NCBI GenBank assembly: GCA_947466965.1
Contig: CANIFU010000011.1
Coordinates: forward strand, 1 to 56,086
Reading direction: 5' to 3'
DNA: 56,086 bases
Source of the DNA: Bacteroidota bacterium
GTDB taxonomy: Bacteria; Bacteroidota; Bacteroidia; 2-12-FULL-35-15
The position numbers and the translations under genes were made by a program. How positions within the stretch are numbered: position 1 is the first letter of the stretch; each line of letters starts with the position of its first letter. Of the stretch, positions 1 to 6,875 are shown one piece after another. The notes under the pieces were generated by a model. That model was not told where the DNA came from, ran no database searches, and saw only the letters and a list, made by a program, of their open reading frames with translations.

Positions 1-267
1 ACAGATGGAACATATACCATCAAAAATGAAATGCTAAATCATTGCTGGAGACTTTGGCATTCAACGGTTATAACCTGGGATGGGCTTGTTGTTCCTTGTT
101 GTTTTGATAAAGATGCACAACATCAATTGGGTAATCTTAAAACAGAATCTTTCAAAAAAATGTGGCAAGGAAATAAATACCAAAATTTTAGAAGCGCTGT
201 TCTTCGTTCACGCTCCGAAATAGATATCTGTAAAAATTGTACCGAAGGAACAAAAGTGTGGGCATGA
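1..267 (+). CDS. Radical SAM protein, C-terminal SPASM part (5' truncated by window edge)
   Basis: The reading frame is open from base 1 to a TGA at 265-267, so only the last 88 residues are present. They hold a CC pair in VVPCCFDKDAQHQLGN and a later CKNC pair, the cysteine pattern of a SPASM/twitch auxiliary iron-sulfur domain. The GNLKTESFKKMWQGNKY stretch is typical of this domain at the end of radical SAM enzymes. SPASM domains bind an extra [4Fe-4S] cluster and occur in peptide- and sugar-modifying radical SAM enzymes. The catalytic CxxxCxxC half lies outside the window, so the substrate cannot be named. The next gene sits in a separate repeat-bounded unit and is unlikely to be functionally linked. 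Confidence 0.75.
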   Translation, partial: TDGTYTIKNEMLNHCWRLWHSTVITWDGLVVPCCFDKDAQHQLGNLKTESFKKMWQGNKYQNFRSAVLRSRSEIDICKNCTEGTKVWA

Positions 268-296
268 AGCCTTTCGGAGAAATAGTATATTCGTAA

Positions 297-324
297 TGTC
301 ATCCCGTGCTACGACACGGGATCT
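297..324 (+). repeat. Left inverted repeat of the GIY-YIG unit
   Basis: The copy begins TGTCATCCCGTG and ends CACGGGATCT, with central loop CTACGA. The 8-base arms can fold on themselves. It pairs with 646-673 across the gene with a single mismatch in the loop. An ATG at 296 overlaps this repeat and would translate it as MSSRATTRD, which is probably not protein. Confidence 0.85.
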
Positions 325-337
325 GTCAATTAAAAAT

Positions 338-646
338 ATGAATCTCAATCGTGCATACGTTTATATTTTGTCAAACAAAAATAGAACAGTGTTATACATT
401 GGTGTTACAAATGATTTAGAAAGAAGAATGGCAGAGCATAAAAATGGAATAGGTTCATCTTTTACAAAAAAGTACAATGCTCATGAACTTTTGTTTTACG
501 AAATTCATAACGATATAACTCAAGCTATTACTAGAGAAAAGCAGTTAAAGAAATGGAAAAGAGAATGGAAGATGGATTTGATCAAAACAATGAACATCGA
601 AATGCTTGATTTGGCTTTCGATTGGGATATGAGTTTAGAACAATGA
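338..646 (+). CDS. GIY-YIG nuclease domain protein
   Basis: A 102-residue single-domain GIY-YIG protein. The signature is visible as AYVYILSN followed by LYIGVTNDLERRMAEHKNG, including the conserved arginine region, and later FYEIHN and TREKQLKKWKREWK, the pattern of the small UPF0213/YhbQ-like branch. GIY-YIG domains cut DNA with one divalent metal; no DNA-target domain is attached. The in-frame ATG at 296 lies inside the flanking repeat, so the ATG at 338, just before the domain, is chosen. The gene fills the space between two inverted repeats and its stop codon runs into the right one. The natural substrate of these short proteins is unknown to me. Confidence 0.85.
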   Translation: MNLNRAYVYILSNKNRTVLYIGVTNDLERRMAEHKNGIGSSFTKKYNAHELLFYEIHNDITQAITREKQLKKWKREWKMDLIKTMNIEMLDLAFDWDMSLEQ

Positions 647-673
647 GATCCCGTGTCGTGGCACGGGATGACA
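646..673 (-). repeat. Right inverted repeat of the GIY-YIG unit
   Basis: Reverse complement of 297-324 apart from one loop base (G where the left copy predicts A). Self-complementary arms ATCCCGTG and CACGGGAT give a hairpin immediately after the GIY-YIG stop codon, which could also act on the mRNA 3' end. Confidence 0.85.
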
Positions 674-697
674 GTCCTATAATGTAGAAGCAATAAT

Positions 698-732
698 AAA
701 AAAGCTCCGAAATATTCTTTCGGAGCTTTTTT
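698..732. terminator. Bidirectional intrinsic terminator between the GIY-YIG unit and frr
   Basis: The arms AAAGCTCCGAAA and TTTCGGAGCTTT are perfectly complementary around a five-base loop, with an A-run on the left and a T-run on the right, so it works on both strands. It separates the plus-strand nuclease unit from the minus-strand frr operon that ends 40 bases to the right. Confidence 0.85.
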
Positions 733-772
733 AAATTTAATTTCTTTTGACTTTTTCTCTTTTGACTTGATT

Positions 773-1336
773 TTAAACAGTCATTATCTCTTTCTCTTTT
801 ACCTCTAAGTGCTTATCACATTTAATAACATACCCGTCTGTTATAGTCTGAACAAGCGTTTCAGCGCTTTTTACTTCGTCCTCTGGTGTTCCGTTCTTTT
901 GAAGTTTTTTTAATTCTTCGTTGGCTTCTTTTCTGATCGTGCGCAAAACTACTTTTCCGTTTTCTGCTTCCGCTTTTGCTTTCTTAACAAGATCACGTCT
1001 GCGCTCCTCTGTTAATGCAGGAACAAGAATACGAATCAGCACTCCGTCATTCTGTGGATTTAGACCCAGATTGGCTGCCATGATCGCTTTTTCTATCGGA
1101 GTGAGCATTGCTTTTTCCCAAGGCTGAACAACAAGTGTACGTGCATCAGCAGTATTTACATTTGCAACCTGGTTTAGTGGCGTGCGTGTTCCGTAATAAT
1201 CAACAGAAATACTTTCAAGCATTGTCGGGCTTGCTTTCCCGGCACGAACCTTTACCAATTCAGATTCAAGGTGTGAAAGAGCTTTTTCCATTTGCTCTTT
1301 TGTATTGTCTAGTATAAATTGAATGTCTTCGTTCAT
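773..1336 (-). CDS. frr: Ribosome recycling factor
   Basis: A full-length RRF (187 residues; the family is about 185). It splits post-termination 70S ribosomes together with EF-G in the cytoplasm. The family signature RAGKASPTMLESISVDYYG lies near residues 32-50, followed by TPLNQVANVN and the helical VRILVPALTEERRRDLVK-type region. ATG start. It is the last gene of the minus-strand translation operon, after pyrH, an order conserved in many bacteria. It ends just before the bidirectional hairpin at 698-732. Confidence 0.97.
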   Translation of the reverse strand: MNEDIQFILDNTKEQMEKALSHLESELVKVRAGKASPTMLESISVDYYGTRTPLNQVANVNTADARTLVVQPWEKAMLTPIEKAIMAANLGLNPQNDGVLIRILVPALTEERRRDLVKKAKAEAENGKVVLRTIRKEANEELKKLQKNGTPEDEVKSAETLVQTITDGYVIKCDKHLEVKEKEIMTV

Positions 1337-1433
1337 TTTTTTAGTCTTTAGTCATTTATAAATAGTCAATAGACTTTATGTAAAATTACTGTTTTTTTCT
1401 TTTGTTCTCTGCTTCAAGAGGAGGAAGAGCGAA

Positions 1434-2141
1434 TTAAAATTCTACGAGTGTTCCTACTTTTTCACCTTCAACCAAACGTAATAAATTACCTTTTTTATTC
1501 ATATCAAAAACGATGATAGGCAGTTTATTTTCTTTGCACAATGTGAATGCGGTCATGTCCATTACTTCAAGTCCTTTTGCGTATACTTCTTCAAAAGAAA
1601 TTGTTTCATATTTAGTAGCTGTTTTATCTTTTTCAGGATCAGCAGTGTAAATTCCGTCTACACGTGTTCCTTTCAAAACAACATCCGCTTCAATTTCGAT
1701 CGCGCGAAGTGTAGCCGCGGTGTCGGTTGTAAAATAAGGGTTTCCGGTTCCTGCGCCAAAAATAACGACACGGTTTTTTTCTAAGTGACGAACAGCTTTT
1801 CTTCGGATAAACGGTTCGCAAATTTGTTCCATTTTTATAGCGGATTGTAAGCGTGTTTCAACACCAGCTTTTTCTAAAGAGGATTGCAAGGCCATTGAAT
1901 TGATAACCGTAGCTAACATTCCCATATAATCGCCTTGTACTCTGTCCATGCCACCTTCAGCAGCCTGAATTCCTCTGAATATATTTCCACCGCCAATCAC
2001 AATGGCGATTTCAACACCCAGTGCTGCAACTTCTTTGATTGCAGCAGCATATTCAGATAAGCGATCGTGATCGATTCCAAACTGTTTGTTTCCCATTAAG
2101 GATTCACCGCTAAGTTTTAGGAGGATGCGTTTGTATTTCAT
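1434..2141 (-). CDS. pyrH: Uridylate (UMP) kinase
   Basis: Bacterial UMP kinase of the amino-acid-kinase fold (235 residues). It phosphorylates UMP to UDP in pyrimidine synthesis and is usually hexameric, GTP-activated and UTP-inhibited. Visible motifs: KLSGESLMG at residues 9-17, [10 protein letters not shown] at 48-57, and [15 protein letters not shown] at 129-143, which includes the Thr/Asp nucleotide contacts. ATG start. It follows tsf by about 125 bases that hold a hairpin terminator and an AT-rich stretch with a TATATTTA box, so it may have its own promoter as well as readthrough from tsf. Confidence 0.97.
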   Translation of the reverse strand: MKYKRILLKLSGESLMGNKQFGIDHDRLSEYAAAIKEVAALGVEIAIVIGGGNIFRGIQAAEGGMDRVQGDYMGMLATVINSMALQSSLEKAGVETRLQSAIKMEQICEPFIRRKAVRHLEKNRVVIFGAGTGNPYFTTDTAATLRAIEIEADVVLKGTRVDGIYTADPEKDKTATKYETISFEEVYAKGLEVMDMTAFTLCKENKLPIIVFDMNKKGNLLRLVEGEKVGTLVEF

Positions 2142-2221
2142 TGAAGCAGTTTAAGGTTTAAAAGTTTAAAGTTGGAAAGTTAAGTATTTAGTTCTTAAAT
2201 ATAAAATGGTGCTTTGCGGGC

Positions 2222-2250
2222 AAAAAAAAGTCCCGAATAAATCGGGACTT
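2222..2250 (-). terminator. Hairpin terminator/attenuator after tsf
   Basis: The stem AAGTCCCGA/TCGGGACTT (2228-2236 with 2242-2250) around a five-base loop is followed on the minus strand by a run of eight T. It lies between the tsf stop and pyrH inside the translation operon, so it either ends the ribosomal transcript or lowers downstream expression. Confidence 0.8.
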
Positions 2251-2266
2251 AAAATATAATAATGAA

Positions 2267-3103
2267 TTAGCTTAAAGCGATTCGTTTGAATCCTGAAACA
2301 GTTAATCCTTTTTCGGAATCGTTCAGATATTGAGCGATTGTTTTTTTATTGTCTTTAATAAACTCTTGATTTAACAAAGTTGATTCTTTGTAAAATTTAT
2401 TCAATTTACCCATTGCGATTTTTTCAAGCATTTCTTCCGGCTTACCTTCCTCACGTGCTTGTTCTTTACCAACTTCAATTTCGCGTTTGATCATTTCCGC
2501 ATCTACATCTCCTTTATCAACTGCTACTGGAGCCATTGCAGCAACTTGCATTGCAACATCTTTCGCAACATCAGCATTAACAGTTGCAGAACTGAATCCT
2601 ACAATATTTGCCAATTTATTTCCCGGGTGAATGTATGCAAAAACAAGAGGCGCTTCAATCACTTCAAATTTTGTTAATTCAATTTTTTCTCCGATCACTC
2701 CGGTTTGTTCAATTAGTTTTTCACCAATAGTAATTTTACCATCAAAAGACATTGCTTTTAATTCTTCAGCAGTTTTTGCATTTTTCTCAACAGCAATATC
2801 TAAGATTGCATTCGTCATTTTAATGAATTCAGCATTTATTCCAACAAAATCAGTTTCACAGTTAACCGCTAAAACAACACCACGCTTGTTATCAGGAGTT
2901 ACTTTTGCAAGAACAACACCTTCTTTTGACTCACGGTCACCACGGTTAGCAGCCACCTTTTGTCCTTTTTTACGAAGTTCATCAATTGCTTTTTCGAAAT
3001 CACCTTCCGCCTCGGTTAATGCTTTCTTGCAATCCATCATTCCCGCACCGGTCATTTGTCTTAATTTATTTATATCTGCTGCTGTGATAGTCATTGTTGT
3101 CAT
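2267..3103 (-). CDS. tsf: Elongation factor Ts
   Basis: The nucleotide exchange factor that regenerates EF-Tu-GTP in the cytoplasm (278 residues). The N-terminal UBA-like part carries ITAADINKLRQMTGAGMMDC and KKAL (about residues 6-29), followed by FEKAIDELRKKGQKVAANR. The CETDFVG motif near residues 80-88 is the EF-Tu contact of the core. The ATG at 3103 gives MTTMTITAA; the ATG three codons on (3094) is nearer the usual family start and cannot be excluded. It lies between rpsB and pyrH with hairpins on both sides. Confidence 0.97.
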   Translation of the reverse strand: MTTMTITAADINKLRQMTGAGMMDCKKALTEAEGDFEKAIDELRKKGQKVAANRGDRESKEGVVLAKVTPDNKRGVVLAVNCETDFVGINAEFIKMTNAILDIAVEKNAKTAEELKAMSFDGKITIGEKLIEQTGVIGEKIELTKFEVIEAPLVFAYIHPGNKLANIVGFSSATVNADVAKDVAMQVAAMAPVAVDKGDVDAEMIKREIEVGKEQAREEGKPEEMLEKIAMGKLNKFYKESTLLNQEFIKDNKKTIAQYLNDSEKGLTVSGFKRIALS

Positions 3104-3117
3104 GGGTTTTATTTGAT

Positions 3118-3150
3118 TAAAAAATGTCCCGATTTTGTCGGGACGTTTTT
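3118..3150. terminator. Hairpin between rpsB and tsf
   Basis: The stem GTCCCGA (3126-3132)/TCGGGAC (3138-3144) with a five-base loop has A-runs and T-runs on both sides, so it has terminator form on either strand. In context it follows rpsB on the minus strand. Its stem is the same seven-base sequence as the hairpin after tsf. Confidence 0.75.
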
Positions 3151-3157
3151 TATATTA

Positions 3158-4000
3158 TTAACTGTTAATTTTTCTTCTTGGTTTTTTCGCTCCGGCTTTC
3201 GTTTCACCTTCATCTGAAGATGATTTGATTTTTGCACCGTCACTTAATTTTTCTGCTTCATCGCGCGAAGATTTTACACCTTCTTTTTCTTCAGCTGCAG
3301 TTTCTTTATCTACTTTACGTTCAGCTAAACCTTCTTCAATTGCTTTTGCAATAATACTTGTTATTAATGCGATTGAAGTTGAAGCATCATCATTTGCTGG
3401 GATTGCAAAATCAACTGCATTCGGATCAGAGTTTGTATCAACGATCGCGAAGGTAGGGATGTTTAATCTTTTTGCTTCAGCAACTGCAATGTGTTCTTTA
3501 GAAATATCTACAATGAACAAAGCTGCAGGTAAGCGGCTAAGGTCAACGATAGAACCTAAGTTCGTTTCTAATTTAGCTCTCTCACGGGAAATTTGTAATT
3601 TTTCTTTTTTAGAAATATTGTCAAATGTTCCATCAGTACTCATTTTGTCAATGGTAGCCATTTTCTTTACTGCTTTACGGATAGTTGCAAAGTTCGTTAA
3701 CATACCACCTGGCCAACGCTCCGTAACATAAGGCATACCGATTGCTTTTACTTTATCAGCAACGATATCTTTTGCTTGTTTTTTTGTTGCAACAAATAAA
3801 ATCTTTTTACCTGATTTTGCAATTTGTTTTAAAGCATCTGCTGCTTCGTCTATTTTAACTACTGTCTTATTTAAGTCAATAATATGAATACCATTTTTTT
3901 CGGTGAAGATATATGGAGCCATCGCTGGATTCCATTTTCTTTTCAAATGTCCGAAGTGAGAACCTGCCTCTAATAGATCGTTGAAATTTGTTCTTGACAT
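3158..4000 (-). CDS. rpsB: 30S ribosomal protein S2
   Basis: Ribosomal protein S2 of the small-subunit head. The start at 4000 gives MSRTNFNDLLEAGSHFGH, followed by KRKWNPAMAPYIF and NGIHIIDLNKT, matching the usual Bacteroidota N terminus. An ATG 16 codons upstream (4048) would add MAKDKKSINYYK and is probably not used. RWPGGMLTNFATI and the IVDTNSDPNAVDFAIPANDD stretch are well conserved. The protein is 280 residues, longer than the 241 of E. coli, because of a charged Ser/Lys/Glu tail after about residue 235 that ends KPRRKINS; such tails occur in this phylum. rpsI precedes it in the same operon. Confidence 0.96.
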   Translation of the reverse strand: MSRTNFNDLLEAGSHFGHLKRKWNPAMAPYIFTEKNGIHIIDLNKTVVKIDEAADALKQIAKSGKKILFVATKKQAKDIVADKVKAIGMPYVTERWPGGMLTNFATIRKAVKKMATIDKMSTDGTFDNISKKEKLQISRERAKLETNLGSIVDLSRLPAALFIVDISKEHIAVAEAKRLNIPTFAIVDTNSDPNAVDFAIPANDDASTSIALITSIIAKAIEEGLAERKVDKETAAEEKEGVKSSRDEAEKLSDGAKIKSSSDEGETKAGAKKPRRKINS

Positions 4001-4072
4001 TGCGTCTTTAATTTTATAATAATTAATACTTTTTTTATCCTTCGCCAAGCTAGGGATGCAATTTGGTAAATG

Positions 4073-4459
4073 TTAACGTTTACTGAATTGGAAGCGTTTA
4101 CGAGCTTTTTTCTGACCCGGTTTCTTACGTTCAACCATTTTAGGATTACGAGTCATTAAACCTTCTGCTTTTAGCAATGGCTTAAGTGCTGCATCCGTTT
4201 CTACTAAAGCACGAGCAATTGCTAATCTAACAGCTTCTGCTTGTCCTGTTACCCCGCCCCCTTTTACATTTACTTTTACATCAAATTCATTCATCGTTTT
4301 TGTAACGCCAAATGCTTGAGTAACTTTGTATTGTAAAACGGATGTTGTGAAGTACGCTTTGTAATCTTTGTTGTTGATTACAATTTCGCCACTTCCTTTT
4401 TGCACATATGCACGTGCTACAGCGGTTTTTCTTCTACCAAGAGTATTTACTACTTCCAT
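4073..4459 (-). CDS. rpsI: 30S ribosomal protein S9
   Basis: Small-subunit protein S9 (128 residues, the normal length). The N-terminal GRRKTAVARAYVQKGSGEIV and the basic C-terminal tail RKRFQFSKR are diagnostic; the final Lys-Arg reaches the P-site tRNA in ribosome structures. GGGVTGQAEAVRLAIARAL fills the middle. It is separated from rplM by only five bases, so the two are co-transcribed and probably translationally coupled. Confidence 0.98.
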   Translation of the reverse strand: MEVVNTLGRRKTAVARAYVQKGSGEIVINNKDYKAYFTTSVLQYKVTQAFGVTKTMNEFDVKVNVKGGGVTGQAEAVRLAIARALVETDAALKPLLKAEGLMTRNPKMVERKKPGQKKARKRFQFSKR

Positions 4460-4464
4460 TTTTA

Positions 4465-4920
4465 TTATTTAATTGTATTTATTTTGATTTCTTTCGGTTG
4501 TTGAGCTGCATGAGGATGTTCTGATCCTGCATAAATAAAAACATTTCTTCTTAACGCATCACCCAATTTATTTTTTGGTAACATTCCGCTAACTGCCATT
4601 CTAACTACTTCAGTCGGTCTTTTAGTGAAAAGTAATTTAGGTGTTGCAAAACGTTGCCCACCTGGATAACCTGTGTGACGAACATATTCTTTCTCAGCTA
4701 CCTTGTTGCCTGTTAATTTGATTTTTTCAGCATTGATAATGATAACATTATCACCTGTGTCTACGTGAGGAGTAAAGTTTACTTTGTCTTTTCCTCTTAA
4801 AATGTAAGCCACGTTAGAAGCTAAACGACCCAATGTTTCGTTTTCTGCATCTACGATAACCCATCCTTTTGTAACAGTTTCTTTACTTGCTGAAACCGTC
4901 TTGTAACTAATTGCTTCCAC
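4465..4920 (-). CDS. rplM: 50S ribosomal protein L13 (GTG start)
   Basis: Large-subunit protein L13 (151 residues). ETLGRLASNVAYILRGKDK and FTPHVDTGDNVIIINAEKI are clear, followed by RHTGYPGGQR and the VSGMLPKNKLGDA motif. The only start that keeps the phylum-typical N terminus (MEAISYKTVSA) is the GTG at 4918-4920; no in-frame ATG lies close by. It is the first gene of the rplM-rpsI-rpsB-tsf-(pyrH-frr) operon, behind a near-perfect promoter at 4978-5009 and a leader of about 50 bases. The GTG start and leader hairpin may tune its translation. Confidence 0.97.
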   Translation of the reverse strand: MEAISYKTVSASKETVTKGWVIVDAENETLGRLASNVAYILRGKDKVNFTPHVDTGDNVIIINAEKIKLTGNKVAEKEYVRHTGYPGGQRFATPKLLFTKRPTEVVRMAVSGMLPKNKLGDALRRNVFIYAGSEHPHAAQQPKEIKINTIK

Positions 4921-4977
4921 TGTATTTAGATATTAATTTATGTACTAAAAATGCCGTATTTTTCTTAAAACGGGACG

Positions 4978-5009
4978 CAAAGATAAGCACATTTTTTATT
5001 TCTAGCAAA
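4978..5009 (-). promoter_or_regulatory. Bacteroidota-type promoter of the rplM operon
   Basis: On the minus strand a TTTG -33 box (5006-5009) and a TATCTTTG -7 box (4978-4985, fitting TAnnTTTG) are separated by exactly 20 bases, the established optimum for the primary sigma factor of this phylum. Transcription should start near 4970, giving a leader of about 50 bases before the GTG of rplM. That leader contains a weak CCGT/ACGG stem-loop. Confidence 0.85.
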
Positions 5010-5010
5010 A

Positions 5011-5461
5011 TAATTCACAATTAAATGTTTATAATTAATTGTCTCTGTCATTTTTATTTATTTCAATTCCTTACTTTTTGTTAGCTAATATGTGCTTTTT
5101 TGCAAGTTGTACATTACTGTAATCTCCGTTTTTTACCTTCGTTTAGTTCAATATTCGCTATAAAATAGTAAAATATCATCTTTTTTTCTTGATTTTACCT
5201 TTTTGTTGGAGAAGCACTATTTCCTTTTTTGTACCTTTTTCGTACCTTTTTTTACAGCCCTTTTATCCAATCAAATTTCTGTTCATGAACGTTTCGAACT
5301 TCTTGTTCTTTTATTTTTTGTTGCTTTGTCCACAAAATAATATTGCTTTCTCCCAAATATTCAAAACCTTATTTATAATCGTTCCAATTTGTTTTTCTGA
5401 CACTATTATGACAATTCTCTTATAAGAAGTTCTCAAATTTGTAGTGTAAATAGAAATTACA
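5011..5461. other. Gene-poor AT-rich divergent intergenic region
   Basis: About 450 bases upstream of hemA contain no gene I can support. The plus strand is T-rich, with short runs such as GTACCTTTTTC repeated twice around 5226-5248. A CAAATTTG seven-of-eight match to the -7 box lies near 5434-5441 and could serve hemA, but no TTTG box is placed correctly. A 78-codon frame at 5189-5425 is only Phe/Leu-rich translation of T-rich DNA. No tRNA or structured RNA was recognised. Confidence 0.5.
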
Positions 5462-6694
5462 TTGAAAAAGTTTAAAATAATAGCATTTACTCACAAAACA
5501 ACCGATATCAATGATATCGGTAAGCTTCACATTGACGACGGTTTGGTGAAGGAGCGATTTGATTTGCTGAAGGCCGCTTTAAATATTGAAGAGCTGTTGT
5601 ATCTGTCTACTTGTAACCGTGTTGAATTTATGCTTGCAAACAATGCTAGTATTGATGGTTCATTTCTAAAAAAATTCTTTTCCGTTTTTAATTCCACCTG
5701 GACTTCTACAGATGTTGATTGGGCGATCGATAATGCGCAGGTGTTTGAAGGAGATGCTGCCTTGCGCCATCTTTTTAATGTCGCCTCTTCCATTGATTCT
5801 CTTGTTGTTGGTGAGCGCGAAATTATCACGCAGGTTCGCAATGCATATGATAAATGCAATGCGCTCGGACTAACTGGTGATTTGCTTCGGATCGTTGTTA
5901 AAAAAACAATTGAAGTTGCAAAAGATGTATATACACATACCAATATCGCTAAAAATCCTGTTTCTGTTGTTTCATTAGCCTACCGTAAATTACGTGCGCT
6001 CAATGTAAAACAAAATGCTCGCTTTTTAATTATTGGTTCTGGTGTTACAAATACCACAATGGCCAAGTATCTGAAAAAACATAAATTCGCAAACTTTACT
6101 ATTTTTAACCGAACGCTCGCCAATGCTCAGAAATTAGCAGAAGATTTAAACGGAAAAGCATTTCCCTTAACGCATCTATCAACCTATTCCGAGGGCTTTG
6201 ATATTATTGTTACTTGTACTGGTGCTGCTGAAAGTATTATTACACCTTCTTTATATAAGAATTTAGTAGGTGATGATAAATCAAAAAAAGTAGTAATCGA
6301 TTTGGCAATACCAAACGACCTTGATCCTGAAATATTAAATAATTACGATGTGAACTTAATTGCGGTAAATAACCTTCAAGAAGTTGCAAAGGAGAATTTA
6401 CTTTCCCGTGAACAGGAAATGGATGCGTGTAGCATTATTATCGAACAAAATATAGAGGACTTCAAGCAAATTCTTAAAACACGTAAAGTGGAATTAGCAA
6501 TGAGTGAAGTTCCTAAAAAAGTAAAAGAAATCCGTGAAACTGCAAATGAAGTTTTTGCTAAAGAATTACAAAATTTGGATGTTGATTCGAAAGAAGTGTT
6601 AGAAAAAATATTAGCCTACATGGAGAAAAAATACATCAGCGTTCCAATGAAAATGGCAAAGGATATTTTAATCGAGGATGCGAAATCAAAATAG
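5462..6694 (+). CDS. hemA: Glutamyl-tRNA reductase (TTG start)
   Basis: The first committed enzyme of the C5 tetrapyrrole route: it reduces Glu-tRNA to glutamate-1-semialdehyde with NADPH. The catalytic cysteine is C51 in LSTCNRVEF; HLFNVASSIDSLVVGE (103-118) lines the active site. An NAD(P)-binding domain begins near residue 185 (FLIIGSGVTNTTMAKYL), followed by a C-terminal dimerisation helix region with LEKILAYMEKK. Length 410. The TTG at 5462 is the only start giving the familiar MKKFKIIAFTHKTTD N terminus. It heads the haem gene run hemA, hemCD, hemB and is followed by a terminator, so the genes are at least partly separate units. Confidence 0.95.
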   Translation: MKKFKIIAFTHKTTDINDIGKLHIDDGLVKERFDLLKAALNIEELLYLSTCNRVEFMLANNASIDGSFLKKFFSVFNSTWTSTDVDWAIDNAQVFEGDAALRHLFNVASSIDSLVVGEREIITQVRNAYDKCNALGLTGDLLRIVVKKTIEVAKDVYTHTNIAKNPVSVVSLAYRKLRALNVKQNARFLIIGSGVTNTTMAKYLKKHKFANFTIFNRTLANAQKLAEDLNGKAFPLTHLSTYSEGFDIIVTCTGAAESIITPSLYKNLVGDDKSKKVVIDLAIPNDLDPEILNNYDVNLIAVNNLQEVAKENLLSREQEMDACSIIIEQNIEDFKQILKTRKVELAMSEVPKKVKEIRETANEVFAKELQNLDVDSKEVLEKILAYMEKKYISVPMKMAKDILIEDAKSK

Positions 6695-6699
6695 TTGCG

Positions 6700-6728
6700 A
6701 AGCCCGTTGAGGGCTTTTGTTTTTTAAA
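6700..6728 (+). terminator. Intrinsic terminator after hemA
   Basis: The stem AAGCCC/GGGCTT around GTTGA is followed by a T-rich tract (TTGTTTTTT). It comes directly after the hemA stop and suggests that hemCD has a separate promoter in the following 150 bases, which I could not pinpoint. Confidence 0.7.
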
Positions 6729-6875
6729 TAAACAGTGAAGCCCGAATACTACTTTCAAAATATCCCTAGAACATTTTGCTAATTGCATAATCAGTATTTA
6801 TAAATGTATACAAATTTATTTCATTATATATAATCTCAAATACCTACATTCCCTTCAAACGGTTTGAAATAAAAA

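Larger units (their letters stand above)
297..673 (+). mobile_element. Inverted-repeat-bounded unit carrying a GIY-YIG nuclease gene
   Basis: Two 28-base inverted repeats at 297-324 and 646-673 match each other as reverse complements with one mismatch, and enclose nothing but the GIY-YIG gene. Each repeat is itself a hairpin with 8-base arms ATCCCGTG/CACGGGAT and a 6-base loop. The TGA stop of the gene (644-646) shares its last base with the right repeat. No convincing target-site duplication is visible next to the repeats. The layout resembles REP sequences flanking a RAYT gene, except that the nuclease is GIY-YIG. Mobility is inferred from the architecture, not seen. Confidence 0.6.

Noticed and set aside
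296-337. Upstream start of the GIY-YIG gene at 296
   Set aside because: Those codons are the left inverted repeat (MSSRATTRD); the domain begins at the ATG at 338.
2631-3116. A 161-codon frame on the plus strand opposite tsf
   Set aside because: It lies entirely antisense to tsf, a strongly conserved gene, and has a composition that mirrors its complement.
5189-5425. A 78-codon plus-strand frame upstream of hemA
   Set aside because: It is a translation of T-rich DNA, almost all Phe, Leu, Ile and Ser, with no domain and no recognisable start context; I treat it as non-coding.
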